From assembly GCA_963817515.1 (NCBI GenBank), contig CAWFPJ010000020.1, forward strand, positions 86,634 to 150,633: 64,000 nucleotides of DNA, read 5' to 3'. The notes below the pieces were generated by a model, which saw nothing but the letters and a program-made list of their open reading frames with translations, was not told where the DNA came from and ran no database searches. A program made the position numbers and the translations under genes. Source of the DNA: DATMNI01 sp963817515 (GTDB taxonomy: Bacteria; Acidobacteriota; Terriglobia; Bryobacterales; Bryobacteraceae). Positions 18,945-28,268 of this stretch are shown here, piece after piece; position 1 is the first letter of the stretch; each line of letters begins with the position of its first letter.

Positions 18945-19496
18945 TCAAATCATCTCATTGAGCAGTTCCGGACGTGGGCTCGGGATCACCACCTTATTTA
19001 CCAGCATCCCCTTCTGTCCCACCACTTGCGCCGCCGCGTCCACGGCGCTCTGCACCGCCGCCACGTTCCCCGTCATCGTGACGAACGCCTTTCCTCCCAA
19101 CGCCATCGCCAGCCGGATCTCGATCAGCATCACGTTTGCGGACTTTACCGCCGCATCCGCGCCTTCAATCAACGACGCCACGGAGAACGATTCGACAATT
19201 CCCAATGCCTCCAGCGCTTCCACCTTCGTCGTCCCGCTGATTGCCGGGAAAACTGCTTCGTGCAGGTTCGGTATCACGAATGAGTCGATCACCGAAAACC
19301 GCGCGCCGCTCACACCCGCCGACACAGCCGCCTGAACCGCCGCCACATCGCCGCGCACCATCACCATGTACTTGCCGGAGCAGATGGAACGCGAGAGCAC
19401 CACGCTCACGTCCGCCGCTTTCAGCATGGAATCGCAGGCCAGAAACCCCGATGCGATGCTCGTCAGTTCGATCAACCCGAGTGAGTCTTTTGCCAT
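18945..19496 (-). CDS. pduT: PduT-like trimeric microcompartment shell protein (tandem BMC domains)
   Basis: The product has 183 residues and two BMC domains (about 1-90 and 95-183), starting DSLGLIELTSIASG and VEALGIVESFSVASLIEGAD. The motif SRSICSGKYM places Cys39 where PduT carries the cysteine that holds a [4Fe-4S] cluster in the trimer pore. PduT is a shell facet protein thought to pass electrons across the compartment wall. The gene lies 32 bp downstream of pduS on the same strand, its usual partner. No BMC-H or BMC-P shell gene, or signature enzyme, is in the window, so the compartment must be completed from elsewhere, or is lost. Confidence 0.88.
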   Translation of the reverse strand: MAKDSLGLIELTSIASGFLACDSMLKAADVSVVLSRSICSGKYMVMVRGDVAAVQAAVSAGVSGARFSVIDSFVIPNLHEAVFPAISGTTKVEALEALGIVESFSVASLIEGADAAVKSANVMLIEIRLAMALGGKAFVTMTGNVAAVQSAVDAAAQVVGQKGMLVNKVVIPSPRPELLNEMI

Positions 19497-19528
19497 GATT
19501 TATACCGCGCCGTCCATGCCACCCTGCC

Positions 19529-20840
19529 TCATGCCACGATCTCGACGTATTCCGGCGTCACCGTTCGCACCTTACCGTCGATGCTGGCGTGGATGTTCAC
19601 CCCCAGCTTCCCTTCGTCCACGCGGCCTACCACTTGCCCCTTCTTCACCTTCTTGCCTTCCTGCACCACCGGCGCCGCGGGCTGACCCGCATGCTGCCGC
19701 ATCTTGATCCGCGCCACAGCCGGCCTGTACTCCACCTTCTGAAACGGTGTTTCCCCCTCGTACTCCTCCACTTGCAGCCGGCGCCGCAATTGCATCAGCG
19801 GCACCCGGCGGTACTCTTTCATGGGGTGTACTTCCACCGGCGTTCGTCTGCACGAACTTAATCCCCGCCGCGCGCTGGTCCCTCTTACCCTGGTCGCACG
19901 CTTCCTTCGGATACAGATCCTCCGGGCACGCGTACAGCGTGCACAACCCGCATGAGCAGCACAACTCCGACCATTGGTTCCAGATGTCCGCGCCCGTGGT
20001 CGTGAAGCCCAGGCTGCGCATCACCTTGTGCGGCTGCACGTCGTAACCCAGAAGGTATCGCGGGCAGAACTCCGTGCAGTAGCTGCATTGGTCGCAGGCC
20101 GATTTGCCGATGTGGTTCATCTCCTGCTGCGACCGCGTTTTCCGCGTCATCAGGTAATGGTCGCGCGGCAGAACGATCAACCCGCCCGTCGTCTTGGTCA
20201 CCACATCGTCCAAATCGAACGTCAGCGTGCCCATCATAATGCCGCTGATGAAAATGCCGAAGTCCGGCACCGTAGCTCCGCCGGCCCAAGCCAACAGATC
20301 GCGAAACGGCGTGCCCACCGGCGCCCAGAATGATTTCGGCTCCTTCACCGCCCCGCAAACCGACAGAAACTTCTCCGTCACCGGCGTCCCCTGTTCCGCC
20401 TTGTGCACGTTGTACAGCGTCTCCACGTTGTTCACCACGCAGCCCACCTGAAGCGGGATACCCGCCGGCGGAATCAGCCGCCCCGTCGCCGTGTAGACCA
20501 GTTCATACTCGTCCCCGGAAGGGTAGAAATCGCCCAGCATCACGAACTCGATCCGGTCCGTCTTCAGGCTGTGTTTCAGTGCCTCCAACGCTTCCGCGTT
20601 CTTGGTCTTGATGCCGAACTTTCCCGTCTTCGAGCCAACGGCATCCATCATGGACCTCATGCCCGCCAGAATCCCGTCGGGGAAATGCCGCATCAGCTCC
20701 GCGTCTTTGTGAATCAGCGGCTCGCATTCGGCGCCATTTGCGATCACGTATTCCACTTGAGACTGCGCTTTGACATAGGTAGGGAAACCGGCCCCGCCTG
20801 CGCCCACCACGCCGTATTCGCGCAAGGTCTCGCTAAGCAT
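19529..20840 (-). CDS. pduS: PduS-like (RnfC-related) Fe-S flavoprotein, frameshifted near the C-terminus
   Basis: After correction of one extra base near 19840 the product has about 437 residues. The N-terminal glycine-rich loop GAGGAGFPTYV and NGAECEPL are the NADH/FMN-binding signatures of the RnfC/Nqo1 fold. Two cysteine clusters, CDQCSYCTEFCPR and CCSCGLCTLYACP, should hold two [4Fe-4S] centres. The C-terminal barrel (EVHPMKEYRRVPL and KLGVNIHASIDGKV) is read in the second frame, 19529-19837. PduS reduces corrinoid cofactors in propanediol compartments and is proposed to exchange electrons with PduT. As sequenced the protein would end in about 80 foreign residues. Confidence 0.85.
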
Positions 20841-20942
20841 AGATTTTAGGATAGTACTTTACGCGGGCTGACAGAGCTACGACCGGGGATGCCAGCGCGA
20901 GTTCAGAAATTTCACTGGTGCAGCCGGGCGACTTGCATAAGA

Positions 20943-21326
20943 CTACGCCCCTGCGCCGGTCATCTGCCGTTTGGCATCCTGCGCAAACAGGTAAACCGAG
21001 AACAGCGGCTTATGATCGCCCTTACCCCAGCGGTTCACGGCCCACTTTACGCGGAGATACTTCACCTCCGGATGATCGGAAAGATCGCAGAGAATCTGAT
21101 ACGTGCCGCAGTAGAATTTTTGCGGAAACGACGCTAGTGGTTTGGTTCCCCAATCCGCGCCGTCACCGGAGCCCCAGATGGAGAGATCGATACTTTCCTG
21201 TTCCACAATCCGAGTGATGCCCAGCGTGAGAACGAGCGTACCGCCTTGTTGGCTGCCCAAGCCAATGGCCGGCCCCGTTCCTGCCTCGCGAACTGTGGTC
21301 TCTTCTAGCAAGAACTCTGGAAGCAT
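20943..21326 (-). CDS. Hypothetical protein, 127 residues
   Basis: Small soluble protein with no signal peptide. The centre (ESIDLSIWGSGDGADWGTKP) and the later EVKYLRVKWAVNRWGKGDHK suggest a beta-sandwich. I do not recognise a named family. It lies 102 bp upstream of pduS on the same strand and may or may not belong to that transcript. Confidence 0.55.
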   Translation of the reverse strand: MLPEFLLEETTVREAGTGPAIGLGSQQGGTLVLTLGITRIVEQESIDLSIWGSGDGADWGTKPLASFPQKFYCGTYQILCDLSDHPEVKYLRVKWAVNRWGKGDHKPLFSVYLFAQDAKRQMTGAGA

Positions 21327-21356
21327 TGGGGTATCTTCCTCGGCGCTGCCAAGATT

Positions 21357-22547
21357 CTACGGTCTCATTTTTAACTTTTGAAGCTGATTGCGCGCCTTCT
21401 CTAGCGTCTCATACTTCTTGCAAAAACAAAAGCGAACTTGTTGGCTTCCGCCGCGTGGGCTGGCATAGAAACTGGATCCGGGCACCGCCGCAACTCCAAC
21501 TGTTTCAATCAAGTGACGAACGAAGGCCACGTCGTCCGCAAATCCCAGCTCCCCTATATCAGTCATGACGTAGTAAGCGCCTCCGGGTATGAAGCAGCGC
21601 AATCCCACGCCCTCCAGGCTGGCCACGATGTGGTCCCGGCGTTTGGCGTACTCGCATGACAGGTTCTGGTAATATTCCGGACCCATACCAAGCGCCATCA
21701 CGCCGGCCTGCTGCAACGGCGCTGCGGCCCCTACTGTGAGGAAGTCATGTACTTTGCGGATGGAGTCCGTCAAGTCCGGCGACGCCATCACCCAACCTAC
21801 GCGCCAACCGGTGACCGAATAGGTCTTGCTCATGCTGTTGATCAGAATCGACCGGTCGCGCATGCCCGGCAACGACATAATCGGGATGTGAACGGCCCCA
21901 TCGTAAAGGATGTGCTCGTAGATCTCGTCGGTGATTGCCAGGGCGTCAAACTCCTGGCAAAGCCCGGCGATGAATTGCAGTTCCTCGCGCGTGAATACCT
22001 TACCAGTGGGATTGTTGGGGGAATTCAGGATGATGGCCTTGGTCCGCGGCGTAAAGGCTCGGCGAAGTTCTTCGCGATCGAAGCTCCAGTCCGGAGCCCG
22101 CAGGCTCACGTACCGCGTGTTGGCGCCGCACAACTGGGTGTCGGGCCCATAGTTCTCATAGAACGGTTCGAACAGCACCACTTCGTCGCCGGGATCGAGC
22201 ACCGCCAGCATGGTTGCGATCATGCCCTCGGTGGCGCCGCAACAGACCGCGATTTCACGCTCGGGGTCCAGATCCATCCCATAAGTCCGCCGATACTTGT
22301 TGACGATCGCGTCGCGGAAAGGCTTGGCTCCCCAGGTGATCGCGTACTGGTTTATATCGGCCGCGATGGCTTCAGCCGCGGCACGCTTGAGTGCCTCAGG
22401 CGCGGGGAAATCGGGGTAGCCCTGAGCCAGGTTGATGGCTCCATGGCGTATGGCCAGGCGGGTCATTTCGCGAATAACCGATTCGGTAAATCTCAGGATG
22501 CGCTGGCTCCGAAAGCGAGCGCGCAGTGCAGTGGCAGAGGTCGACAC
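21357..22547 (-). CDS. PLP-dependent aminotransferase, class I/II
   Basis: The product has 396 residues from GTG 22547. Longer frames add 78 residues unlike the family, and the core begins at ESVIREMTRLA. Typical signatures are AINLAQGYPDFPAPEAL, the CCGATEGMIATMLA cofactor loop, LNSPNNPTGKV and the Schiff-base lysine in INSMSKTYSVTGWRVGW. This fold-type I group includes kynurenine, methionine and broad-range amino-acid transaminases; the substrate cannot be chosen. It lies 30 bp upstream of the 127-residue hypothetical gene. The upstream 250 bp hold no gene I can support. Confidence 0.85.
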   Translation of the reverse strand: MSTSATALRARFRSQRILRFTESVIREMTRLAIRHGAINLAQGYPDFPAPEALKRAAAEAIAADINQYAITWGAKPFRDAIVNKYRRTYGMDLDPEREIAVCCGATEGMIATMLAVLDPGDEVVLFEPFYENYGPDTQLCGANTRYVSLRAPDWSFDREELRRAFTPRTKAIILNSPNNPTGKVFTREELQFIAGLCQEFDALAITDEIYEHILYDGAVHIPIMSLPGMRDRSILINSMSKTYSVTGWRVGWVMASPDLTDSIRKVHDFLTVGAAAPLQQAGVMALGMGPEYYQNLSCEYAKRRDHIVASLEGVGLRCFIPGGAYYVMTDIGELGFADDVAFVRHLIETVGVAAVPGSSFYASPRGGSQQVRFCFCKKYETLEKARNQLQKLKMRP

Positions 22548-22843
22548 ATTTCGAGAGTATGAGAACTGGAGGTGGGATGTAAAGCGCGGCCTGCAATGGA
22601 ACCGGGAGGCCTTCCCCGCAATTTGCAGGTCAGGCCCGATGTCAGTAGAGCCCAGTGTCAGTAGAAAAGGGTAACTTGAGCGAAATGATAGCACCTGACT
22701 CCCTAAAGAGACTATCCTCTCCTTAGTTATCGCCTGAGTACTTTCCCCCTCCTCTTGCCCGCGAGTACCCGCAAGAATCAAGCGCTGCTACCACATGGTT
22801 TTGCTTGTTAGTTGCCTCCGGTACCACTAAACTAAATGTATAC

Positions 22844-23113
22844 ATGAATACGTGTATGGAACTCTCAGATCCCCGGATCATCGACGTACTGTTAGCCGGC
22901 TTGGCCTCGTCCAGCCGACTCACACCGATAAATGCAAAGCTCCTGCCGGTTCCCCGGTCCAAAATGCAGCGGAAGCGGTGCAGTTGCTCTAAGTGCCCCC
23001 AATGCCTTGACAACAAACGTTGGGAATCGATCTTTGACGCCAAGTTCGCGGACCCCGACTATTATAAGGAACGGCCCGTGAGACACTCGTCTTCGCTCGA
23101 CTGGATGCGTTAG
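22844..23113 (+). CDS. Small cysteine-rich protein (RCxCxxCxxC)
   Basis: About 89 residues from ATG 22844. The C-terminal half has a compact KRCSCSKCPQCLDNKRWE motif followed by IFDAKFADPDYYKERPVRHS, a combination I associate with a small family recurrent in Acidobacteriota. The four closely spaced cysteines could bind one zinc. Function unknown; it may be a DNA- or RNA-binding regulator. The start is uncertain: no clear ribosome-binding site precedes ATG 22844 or the next ATG, 22856. Confidence 0.5.
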   Translation: MNTCMELSDPRIIDVLLAGLASSSRLTPINAKLLPVPRSKMQRKRCSCSKCPQCLDNKRWESIFDAKFADPDYYKERPVRHSSSLDWMR

Positions 23114-23228
23114 CCGGGTAGGCTCTACCCACAATCGGGATCGCCTTTGTTCCGAATACATTCGTTCTGAGTCCACGATTTCATGAATGCAGTCTGATAT
23201 CGCAAAACTGCTCCCCTGAATGTGACCA

Positions 23229-24302
23229 TCACGATCGCACATGCGTAGGAGCTTCCAAAGACCCCTCCGTATTAATCACCATCACGCGAGACTCCGTCCG
23301 CAAACCAAGCCGGCTTTTCACCTCCGCGAACCGCGGGTCGCCGCACAACGCCAGAAGACCTGCCAGGCCGGCCGCACCCGATTCGCCCGCGGCGATTCCC
23401 GATTCCTGCAACAGCCGCACCGCCTCCAACGCGAAAGCATCCTCGATGGCAATAAACCAATCCACTCCGCGCCGGATCGCGGGCCACGCAGTCAGCGAAA
23501 CCTCACCGCAGTTCAGGCCCGCCATGATGGAGTTCTGTGCGCCTTTTGCGGTGGCGGGCCTCCCACCGGGTGACGCAATGGATTCCAGCAGTCCGGCCGC
23601 GGCTTCGGGCTCAACCGAAACCAGCAAGGGCAGTTCGCCACCCGTGCGAAAGTGATTGACCGCGGCGCATAGAAGTCCGCCCACTCCGGCCTGCGCCATC
23701 ACCACATCCGGTGGCTGCAGCCGCTGTTCGGCGCGCTGTTCTTCGTACTCGCCGAACAGCGTCTGATAGCCATCCACAACCCACTGGGGAATCTCCAGAT
23801 AGCCCGGATATCCGGTATCGGCCACAACCTGCCATCCGTGCGCATGGCTTTCGGCGGCGCATCGGCGGACAGCGTCGTCATAAGTTCCATCCACGATGCG
23901 CACTTCGGCTCCCTCCTTATGGATGTTTTGAACCCGGCGCAGAACCATGTTGGAGGGGACGAAGACGGTGGCCCTGGCGCCCATTTGACGCGCCATCCAG
24001 GCCACCGCGCGGCCGTGATTTCCATCCGTCGCGGCGGCAAAGCGAGGAAGCCTGGAGTGGCGTGCGGCCAGGCGGGACATGGCCCAGGAGGCGCCCAGGG
24101 CTTTGAACGAGTTCAGCCCGAACCGCGCCGACTCATCTTTGACGTAGACGGCCTCCACACCCACTGCCCGGGCCAAACTGGAGCAAACGCGCAGGGGCGT
24201 GGCCGCATAGCCGGGCAGGCTCCGATGAAAACCGCGCACCGCGGCGTCGTCCCTTATTCCCGCCTCAATCGATCCTCGAAACGCATTGAAGCAGAAGCGC
24301 AC
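23229..24302 (-). CDS. dpaL: Diaminopropionate ammonia-lyase-like PLP enzyme
   Basis: The product has 357 residues with a GTG start. The active-site block VKDESARFGLNSFKALGA carries the PLP lysine (Lys67), and is more specific to diaminopropionate ammonia-lyase than to threonine dehydratase. The glycine-rich phosphate clamp is QAGVGGLLCAA and the ATDGNHGRAVAWMA loop is conserved. The enzyme converts 2,3-diaminopropionate to pyruvate and ammonia; paralogues act on serine or threonine. Length is slightly shorter than E. coli YgeX (about 398). It stands alone, facing away from the VapBC-type remnant. Confidence 0.75.
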   Translation of the reverse strand: MRFCFNAFRGSIEAGIRDDAAVRGFHRSLPGYAATPLRVCSSLARAVGVEAVYVKDESARFGLNSFKALGASWAMSRLAARHSRLPRFAAATDGNHGRAVAWMARQMGARATVFVPSNMVLRRVQNIHKEGAEVRIVDGTYDDAVRRCAAESHAHGWQVVADTGYPGYLEIPQWVVDGYQTLFGEYEEQRAEQRLQPPDVVMAQAGVGGLLCAAVNHFRTGGELPLLVSVEPEAAAGLLESIASPGGRPATAKGAQNSIMAGLNCGEVSLTAWPAIRRGVDWFIAIEDAFALEAVRLLQESGIAAGESGAAGLAGLLALCGDPRFAEVKSRLGLRTESRVMVINTEGSLEAPTHVRS

Positions 24303-24391
24303 CGGGTGTAGGATAGCACTGGCGCTCTCGCTATGCTGCCTCTTGCGCTAAACTGATAATCGAGATGGCGCGAAAGGCGGAAGGAGCAGAA

Positions 24392-24556
24392 ATGGGCGGG
24401 AATGTAGTACTTCTCCCATCGGACGTCGTTCTGCGGCCTCCCGTAACCCTGGATGACTTGAGAGCCGACACGGAGTATGATCCCGAAGGGGCCGACGAGT
24501 TCGTCGCGCTGATCCGGGCGCTGCGTCAGGAAGGCTCTCGTCCCATCGCCGTCTGA
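24392..24556 (+). CDS. Small antitoxin-like protein of a broken VapBC-type pair
   Basis: 54 residues, ATG 24392, with GGAAGGAG five bases upstream (a further ATG at 24365 lacks a site). Acidic and hydrophobic, with the C-terminal stretch EFVALIRALRQEG. It overlaps the start of a truncated PIN-domain gene by one base (TGATG), the arrangement of vapB-vapC operons. No DNA-binding fold is obvious. The antitoxin role is inferred from position. Confidence 0.5.
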   Translation: MGGNVVLLPSDVVLRPPVTLDDLRADTEYDPEGADEFVALIRALRQEGSRPIAV

Positions 24557-24687
24557 TGGACGCCACAACGCCCGTGGTTGTGGATACAGCCGCCGCTGCG
24601 CAATTGAATGTTCCGCTCGTCACCCACAATGCAGCGGACTACAGAGCCGTAGATGATCTGGTCCTTCTGACCGCGCCATCACAATAG
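24556..24687 (+). pseudogene. VapC-like PIN toxin with a large internal deletion
   Basis: A 43-residue frame. It has the beginning of a PIN domain (PVVVDT) joined directly to its end (LNVPLVTHNAADYRAVDDL), which normally sit about 90 residues apart in a 130-residue VapC. The central acidic catalytic residues are missing, so no RNase activity is expected. It lies 16 bp from tRNA-Arg, and deletion next to a tRNA suggests loss of a mobile segment. Confidence 0.6.
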
Positions 24688-24703
24688 CGCTGGAACGAAG
24701 TCC

Positions 24704-24780
24704 TGGTGCGCCCGGAGAGACTCGAACTCCCGGCCTACTGGTTCGAAGCCAGCCGCTCTATCCAACTGAGCTACGGGCGC
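24704..24780 (-). tRNA. tRNA-Arg (TCG)
   Basis: 77 nt including encoded CCA. Acceptor stem GCGCCCG pairs with CGGGCGC. The D-arm (AGCTCAGTTGGATAGAGC), anticodon loop CTTCGAA (TCG) and T-arm (GTTCGAGTC) are all canonical. Confidence 0.95.
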
Positions 24781-24856
24781 ACAACTCTGTTGATTTTAGC
24801 AGGACGGCGGACAGTAGATTACTGGCAGCTCTCCGCGATCCGCCGACCCTCGCACT

Positions 24857-25711
24857 CTAAGCTTCCGCCACCACCGGATTCACCAACTTCCCCAGCCCTT
24901 CCACTTCAACCACCACCTCATCCCCGGCGGCCAGCCAGACCGGCGGCTTGCGCGCAAACCCCACGCCCCCGGGCGTCCCGGTTGAAATGATGTCGCCGGA
25001 CTCCAGTGTGAATACGCTCGACAAATACGCGATCAGCTTTGGCACATCGAAAATCAAATTGCGTGTGTTGGAACTCTGCATCACCTGGCCGTTGAGAGTG
25101 AGTGAGATGTCCAGATTGTGCGGATCCTCAATCTCATCGGCGGTCACTATCGCCGGGCCCATCGGGGCAAACGTATCGAAGGTCTTGCCTATCATCCACT
25201 GGCTGGTGGCCATCTGGTAATCGCGCGCGCTCACGTCGTTCAAAATCGTGTAGCCGAAGACGTGCTCGCGCCAGCGGGCTTCGGGAATGTGGCGGCCGCC
25301 TCTGCCGATCACCACGGCAAACTCGGCTTCATAGTCCGGTTTCACGGAACTCCTGGGCAGCACGATCGGGTGCATATGGCCCGTAACCGCGGTGCTGTAT
25401 TTCGAAAAGACCGTCGGCACTTCGGGGATCGCCATGTTCGACTCTTCGGCGTGGTCGCGGTAGTTCAGCCCGATACAGATGATCTTCGGCGGCTTCGGGA
25501 TAGGCGCCCGCAGTTTCACGGTTGCGGGGTCGAAGCGCTCGCGGGTGGGCGCGCCCTGCACCCATCGATTCACGCGGTCCAGGGCGTCGGCGCCTCCGGC
25601 GATCAAAGACAGCAGATCGGGAAATCCGGCGTCGCGCATGCCGATCACCTCGTCGTCAAAAACCATACCTGGCTCATTCCCAGTCTGCCGCTGCAGCGTT
25701 ACAAATTTCAC
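24857..25711 (-). CDS. Fumarylacetoacetate hydrolase (FAH) family protein
   Basis: 284 residues from GTG 25711, preceded by GGAGA at proper distance; GTG 25717 is too close to the site. The C-terminal domain has the family's metal-binding and catalytic blocks: ICIGLNYRDHAEES, KPDYEAEFAVVIG, LNDVSARDYQ, KTFDTFAPMGP and DIISTGTPGGVGFARKPP. Members hydrolyse or decarboxylate beta-diketo acids (ureidoglycolate lyase, 2-keto-3-deoxy sugar acid and homoprotocatechuate pathways). The substrate is not evident here. No operon partner. Confidence 0.88.
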   Translation of the reverse strand: MKFVTLQRQTGNEPGMVFDDEVIGMRDAGFPDLLSLIAGGADALDRVNRWVQGAPTRERFDPATVKLRAPIPKPPKIICIGLNYRDHAEESNMAIPEVPTVFSKYSTAVTGHMHPIVLPRSSVKPDYEAEFAVVIGRGGRHIPEARWREHVFGYTILNDVSARDYQMATSQWMIGKTFDTFAPMGPAIVTADEIEDPHNLDISLTLNGQVMQSSNTRNLIFDVPKLIAYLSSVFTLESGDIISTGTPGGVGFARKPPVWLAAGDEVVVEVEGLGKLVNPVVAEA

Positions 25712-25785
25712 TTGCACCTCTCCAATGGAAAATATCCGTGTCTTTGAGTTTAATCGAGTCGCCCGGTACCCTGTAGACTGAAGGC

Positions 25786-28185
25786 ATGCACCGGCTGCTC
25801 GCGCTCGCCTTGCTGCTCCCGTTTCCGCAGTGGGGCGGAACTGCGGCCGACGTGGTGCGGGCTATTCGCGAGAACAGTTTCGACCGCGACGAATGCTACC
25901 GCGTACGCGACCTCACGCTGGTCAAGGAAGACATCCGCATTTATCTCACGGACGGCCACCTGATTTTCAGTAAGCCGGTGGCGGGCCGCCGCATCGCAGC
26001 CGTTTTCGCAGCCGACGTGGAGGGCGGCGATGGCGAGGTGATGCTGTTGCCGCCGGACCGCGCCGAGCGCCGCTCACTGGCCGCTTACATTGATTCTCCC
26101 AACCTGGATGATCACTTCCGCGCCGTGGTCCTGCTCTTCACCGGCGACGACTATGAGCAGTTGAAATCCCAATTGCCGGCCAACCCTTCGAATAAGAAAA
26201 CTCCCGAAATAGGCGCGCTATTGGACGAGCAGTGGACTCCCGTGCTGCGCAATCTGGGCGCCAGCTTTCAGGCCCGCCTGACGCTCGACCTGCTGGGCGG
26301 GCCGTCACGCCGCGCGGGCCTCCTGGCCGCCCTCTTCAGCAGCAGCAAACTCGGCAGCTTCGACATTATCTACGATCCAGAGAACACGGAGCAGGTGATG
26401 GCCGGCCAGTTGGCCACACGCGACGACCATCTTTACTTCGATACCTGGACCAGTTTCGTCGCCAGGTCGTCTCGCAAAAACCCTACGCCGCCGCGCCCGG
26501 ACCTGCTGGTTCGCGATTATCGCATCGAAGCCACGGTGAATCCCGATTTTTCACTGACCGCCGTCACGCGCGTTAAAGTTACACCGCAGGTAGACGGCCT
26601 GGCGGTGGCGCCCTTCGATATTTCTCCCCAAATGACGTTGACCGAAACCACGGTCGATGGCCGCGCCGCCGAAATCCTGCAGGCCGATTCGATGCGCTTC
26701 AACCTGATGCGCAATGGCAACAACCTGTTCCTGGTGATTCCGCCTGAACCGCTGCGGGCAGGCCGCGAATACGAGTTTGAATTCCATCACTCGGGAACCG
26801 TGATCCACGATGCCGGCGACCGCGTCTTCTACGTTAGCGCGCGCGGCAACTGGTACCCCATGAACCGGCTGCAATTCGCGGATTACGACCTGCTCTTCCG
26901 CTATCCGCGCGATCTGGATCTGGTTAGCGCCGGCGACGTGGTGGAGGACCGCACCGAAAGCGAATGGCGCGTCACCCGCCGCCGCACCGCCGCCCCTATT
27001 CGCGTAGCGGCTTTCAATCTGGGCGACTACGAACATGCCCGCCTGGAGCGCGGGGGATATGTGGTGGATGTTTGCGCCAATCGCAAACTGGAGCGTGCGC
27101 TGGTGCCGCGTCCCCAAGCCGTCACCGTGCTCCCGGTTACGCCCGGCCTGGGGCGGCGAAGGTTGGATCCCATGGCCCCTCAGCCGGCGCCGGTGGAGCC
27201 GCCGGCACACGATCCGCTCGAGCGGCTTCAGGCCATGGCGGCTGAGGTGGCGTCGGCACTGGAATTCATGGCTTCGAAGTTTGGCCCGCCGGCGTTGCCG
27301 CATCTTACCGTGTCGCCGATTCCCGGCACTTTCGGACAGGGCTTTCCAGGCTTGATCTATCTCTCCACGCTCGCCTACCTCAAAGTTCTGCCGGAGGCCC
27401 GCAGGGCAGCCTTTCCCACGGCGGACATCTTTTTCCAGGACGTATTGCAGGCGCACGAAACCGCGCACCAGTGGTGGGGCAACCGCGTCATCACCAGCTC
27501 CTATCGCGACAATTGGCTGATGGAAGCGCTAGCCAACTACTCGGCGCTGATATATCTGGAGAAGCGCCGCGGCACGCACTCCCTGGAACTGATGCTGGAC
27601 AGCTACCGCACTGCCCTGCTGGCCAAGAATGAGAGCGGCCAGATTGTGGAGTCCGCCGGCCCCATCGTCTTGGGCACGCGCCTGGAAAGTTCACAGGAGC
27701 CGCGCGCCTGGCGCAACGTCACTTATGGAAAGGGCTCCTGGATTATGCAGATGCTGCGGCAGCGCATGGGCGACCTGCGCTTCTTTTCCATGCTCGCCGA
27801 GATTACCAAACGCTACGACCGCAAGGAGATCACCACCGAAGCGTTTCGCCAGTTGGCCGCGGAGTTCCTGCCGAAGCCGTCAGACGACCCTAAACTTGAA
27901 ACCTTCTTCAGTGGGTGGATCTATGGAACCGGTATTCCCACGCTGAAGCTGACCTACACGGTGAAAGGCGCGGCGCCGGCGCTTAAACTGGTCGGAACCC
28001 TGACGCAATCGGGTGTGGACGAAGACTTCACCGCGCTGACCCCGGTGGAGATCAAATTAGCCGGCGGCCGAACCATCACGCAGTGGGTACGGTCCGCCGA
28101 CGAACCGGTGACGTTCACAGTTCCACTGAAACAAGCTCCGCAGAAGGTTACGCTCGATCCGCATCATGCGGTCTTGCGGAAGTGA
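25786..28185 (+). CDS. Secreted M1-like zinc aminopeptidase
   Basis: 799 residues with an N-terminal signal peptide (LLALALLLPFPQWGGTAA). After a family-specific N-domain of about 230 residues come the beta-saddle and catalytic domains of M1 peptidases. The zinc site is HETAHQWWGN near residue 558, with the third ligand Glu in WLMEALANY about 20 residues later, the normal gluzincin spacing. A GAMEN exopeptidase motif is not obvious; the region reads PGLIYLSTLAY. It may thus have altered specificity. Likely periplasmic or surface, trimming peptides for uptake. Divergent from the FAH gene with a 74-bp gap. Confidence 0.8.
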   Translation: MHRLLALALLLPFPQWGGTAADVVRAIRENSFDRDECYRVRDLTLVKEDIRIYLTDGHLIFSKPVAGRRIAAVFAADVEGGDGEVMLLPPDRAERRSLAAYIDSPNLDDHFRAVVLLFTGDDYEQLKSQLPANPSNKKTPEIGALLDEQWTPVLRNLGASFQARLTLDLLGGPSRRAGLLAALFSSSKLGSFDIIYDPENTEQVMAGQLATRDDHLYFDTWTSFVARSSRKNPTPPRPDLLVRDYRIEATVNPDFSLTAVTRVKVTPQVDGLAVAPFDISPQMTLTETTVDGRAAEILQADSMRFNLMRNGNNLFLVIPPEPLRAGREYEFEFHHSGTVIHDAGDRVFYVSARGNWYPMNRLQFADYDLLFRYPRDLDLVSAGDVVEDRTESEWRVTRRRTAAPIRVAAFNLGDYEHARLERGGYVVDVCANRKLERALVPRPQAVTVLPVTPGLGRRRLDPMAPQPAPVEPPAHDPLERLQAMAAEVASALEFMASKFGPPALPHLTVSPIPGTFGQGFPGLIYLSTLAYLKVLPEARRAAFPTADIFFQDVLQAHETAHQWWGNRVITSSYRDNWLMEALANYSALIYLEKRRGTHSLELMLDSYRTALLAKNESGQIVESAGPIVLGTRLESSQEPRAWRNVTYGKGSWIMQMLRQRMGDLRFFSMLAEITKRYDRKEITTEAFRQLAAEFLPKPSDDPKLETFFSGWIYGTGIPTLKLTYTVKGAAPALKLVGTLTQSGVDEDFTALTPVEIKLAGGRTITQWVRSADEPVTFTVPLKQAPQKVTLDPHHAVLRK

Positions 28186-28268
28186 ACCTGGTGCGGCAGG
28201 ATTGCGGGACGACACTCATCTGGGACGGTCTTCAGTAAACCACTCTGGAGATCTGTTACGAGCTTTCC

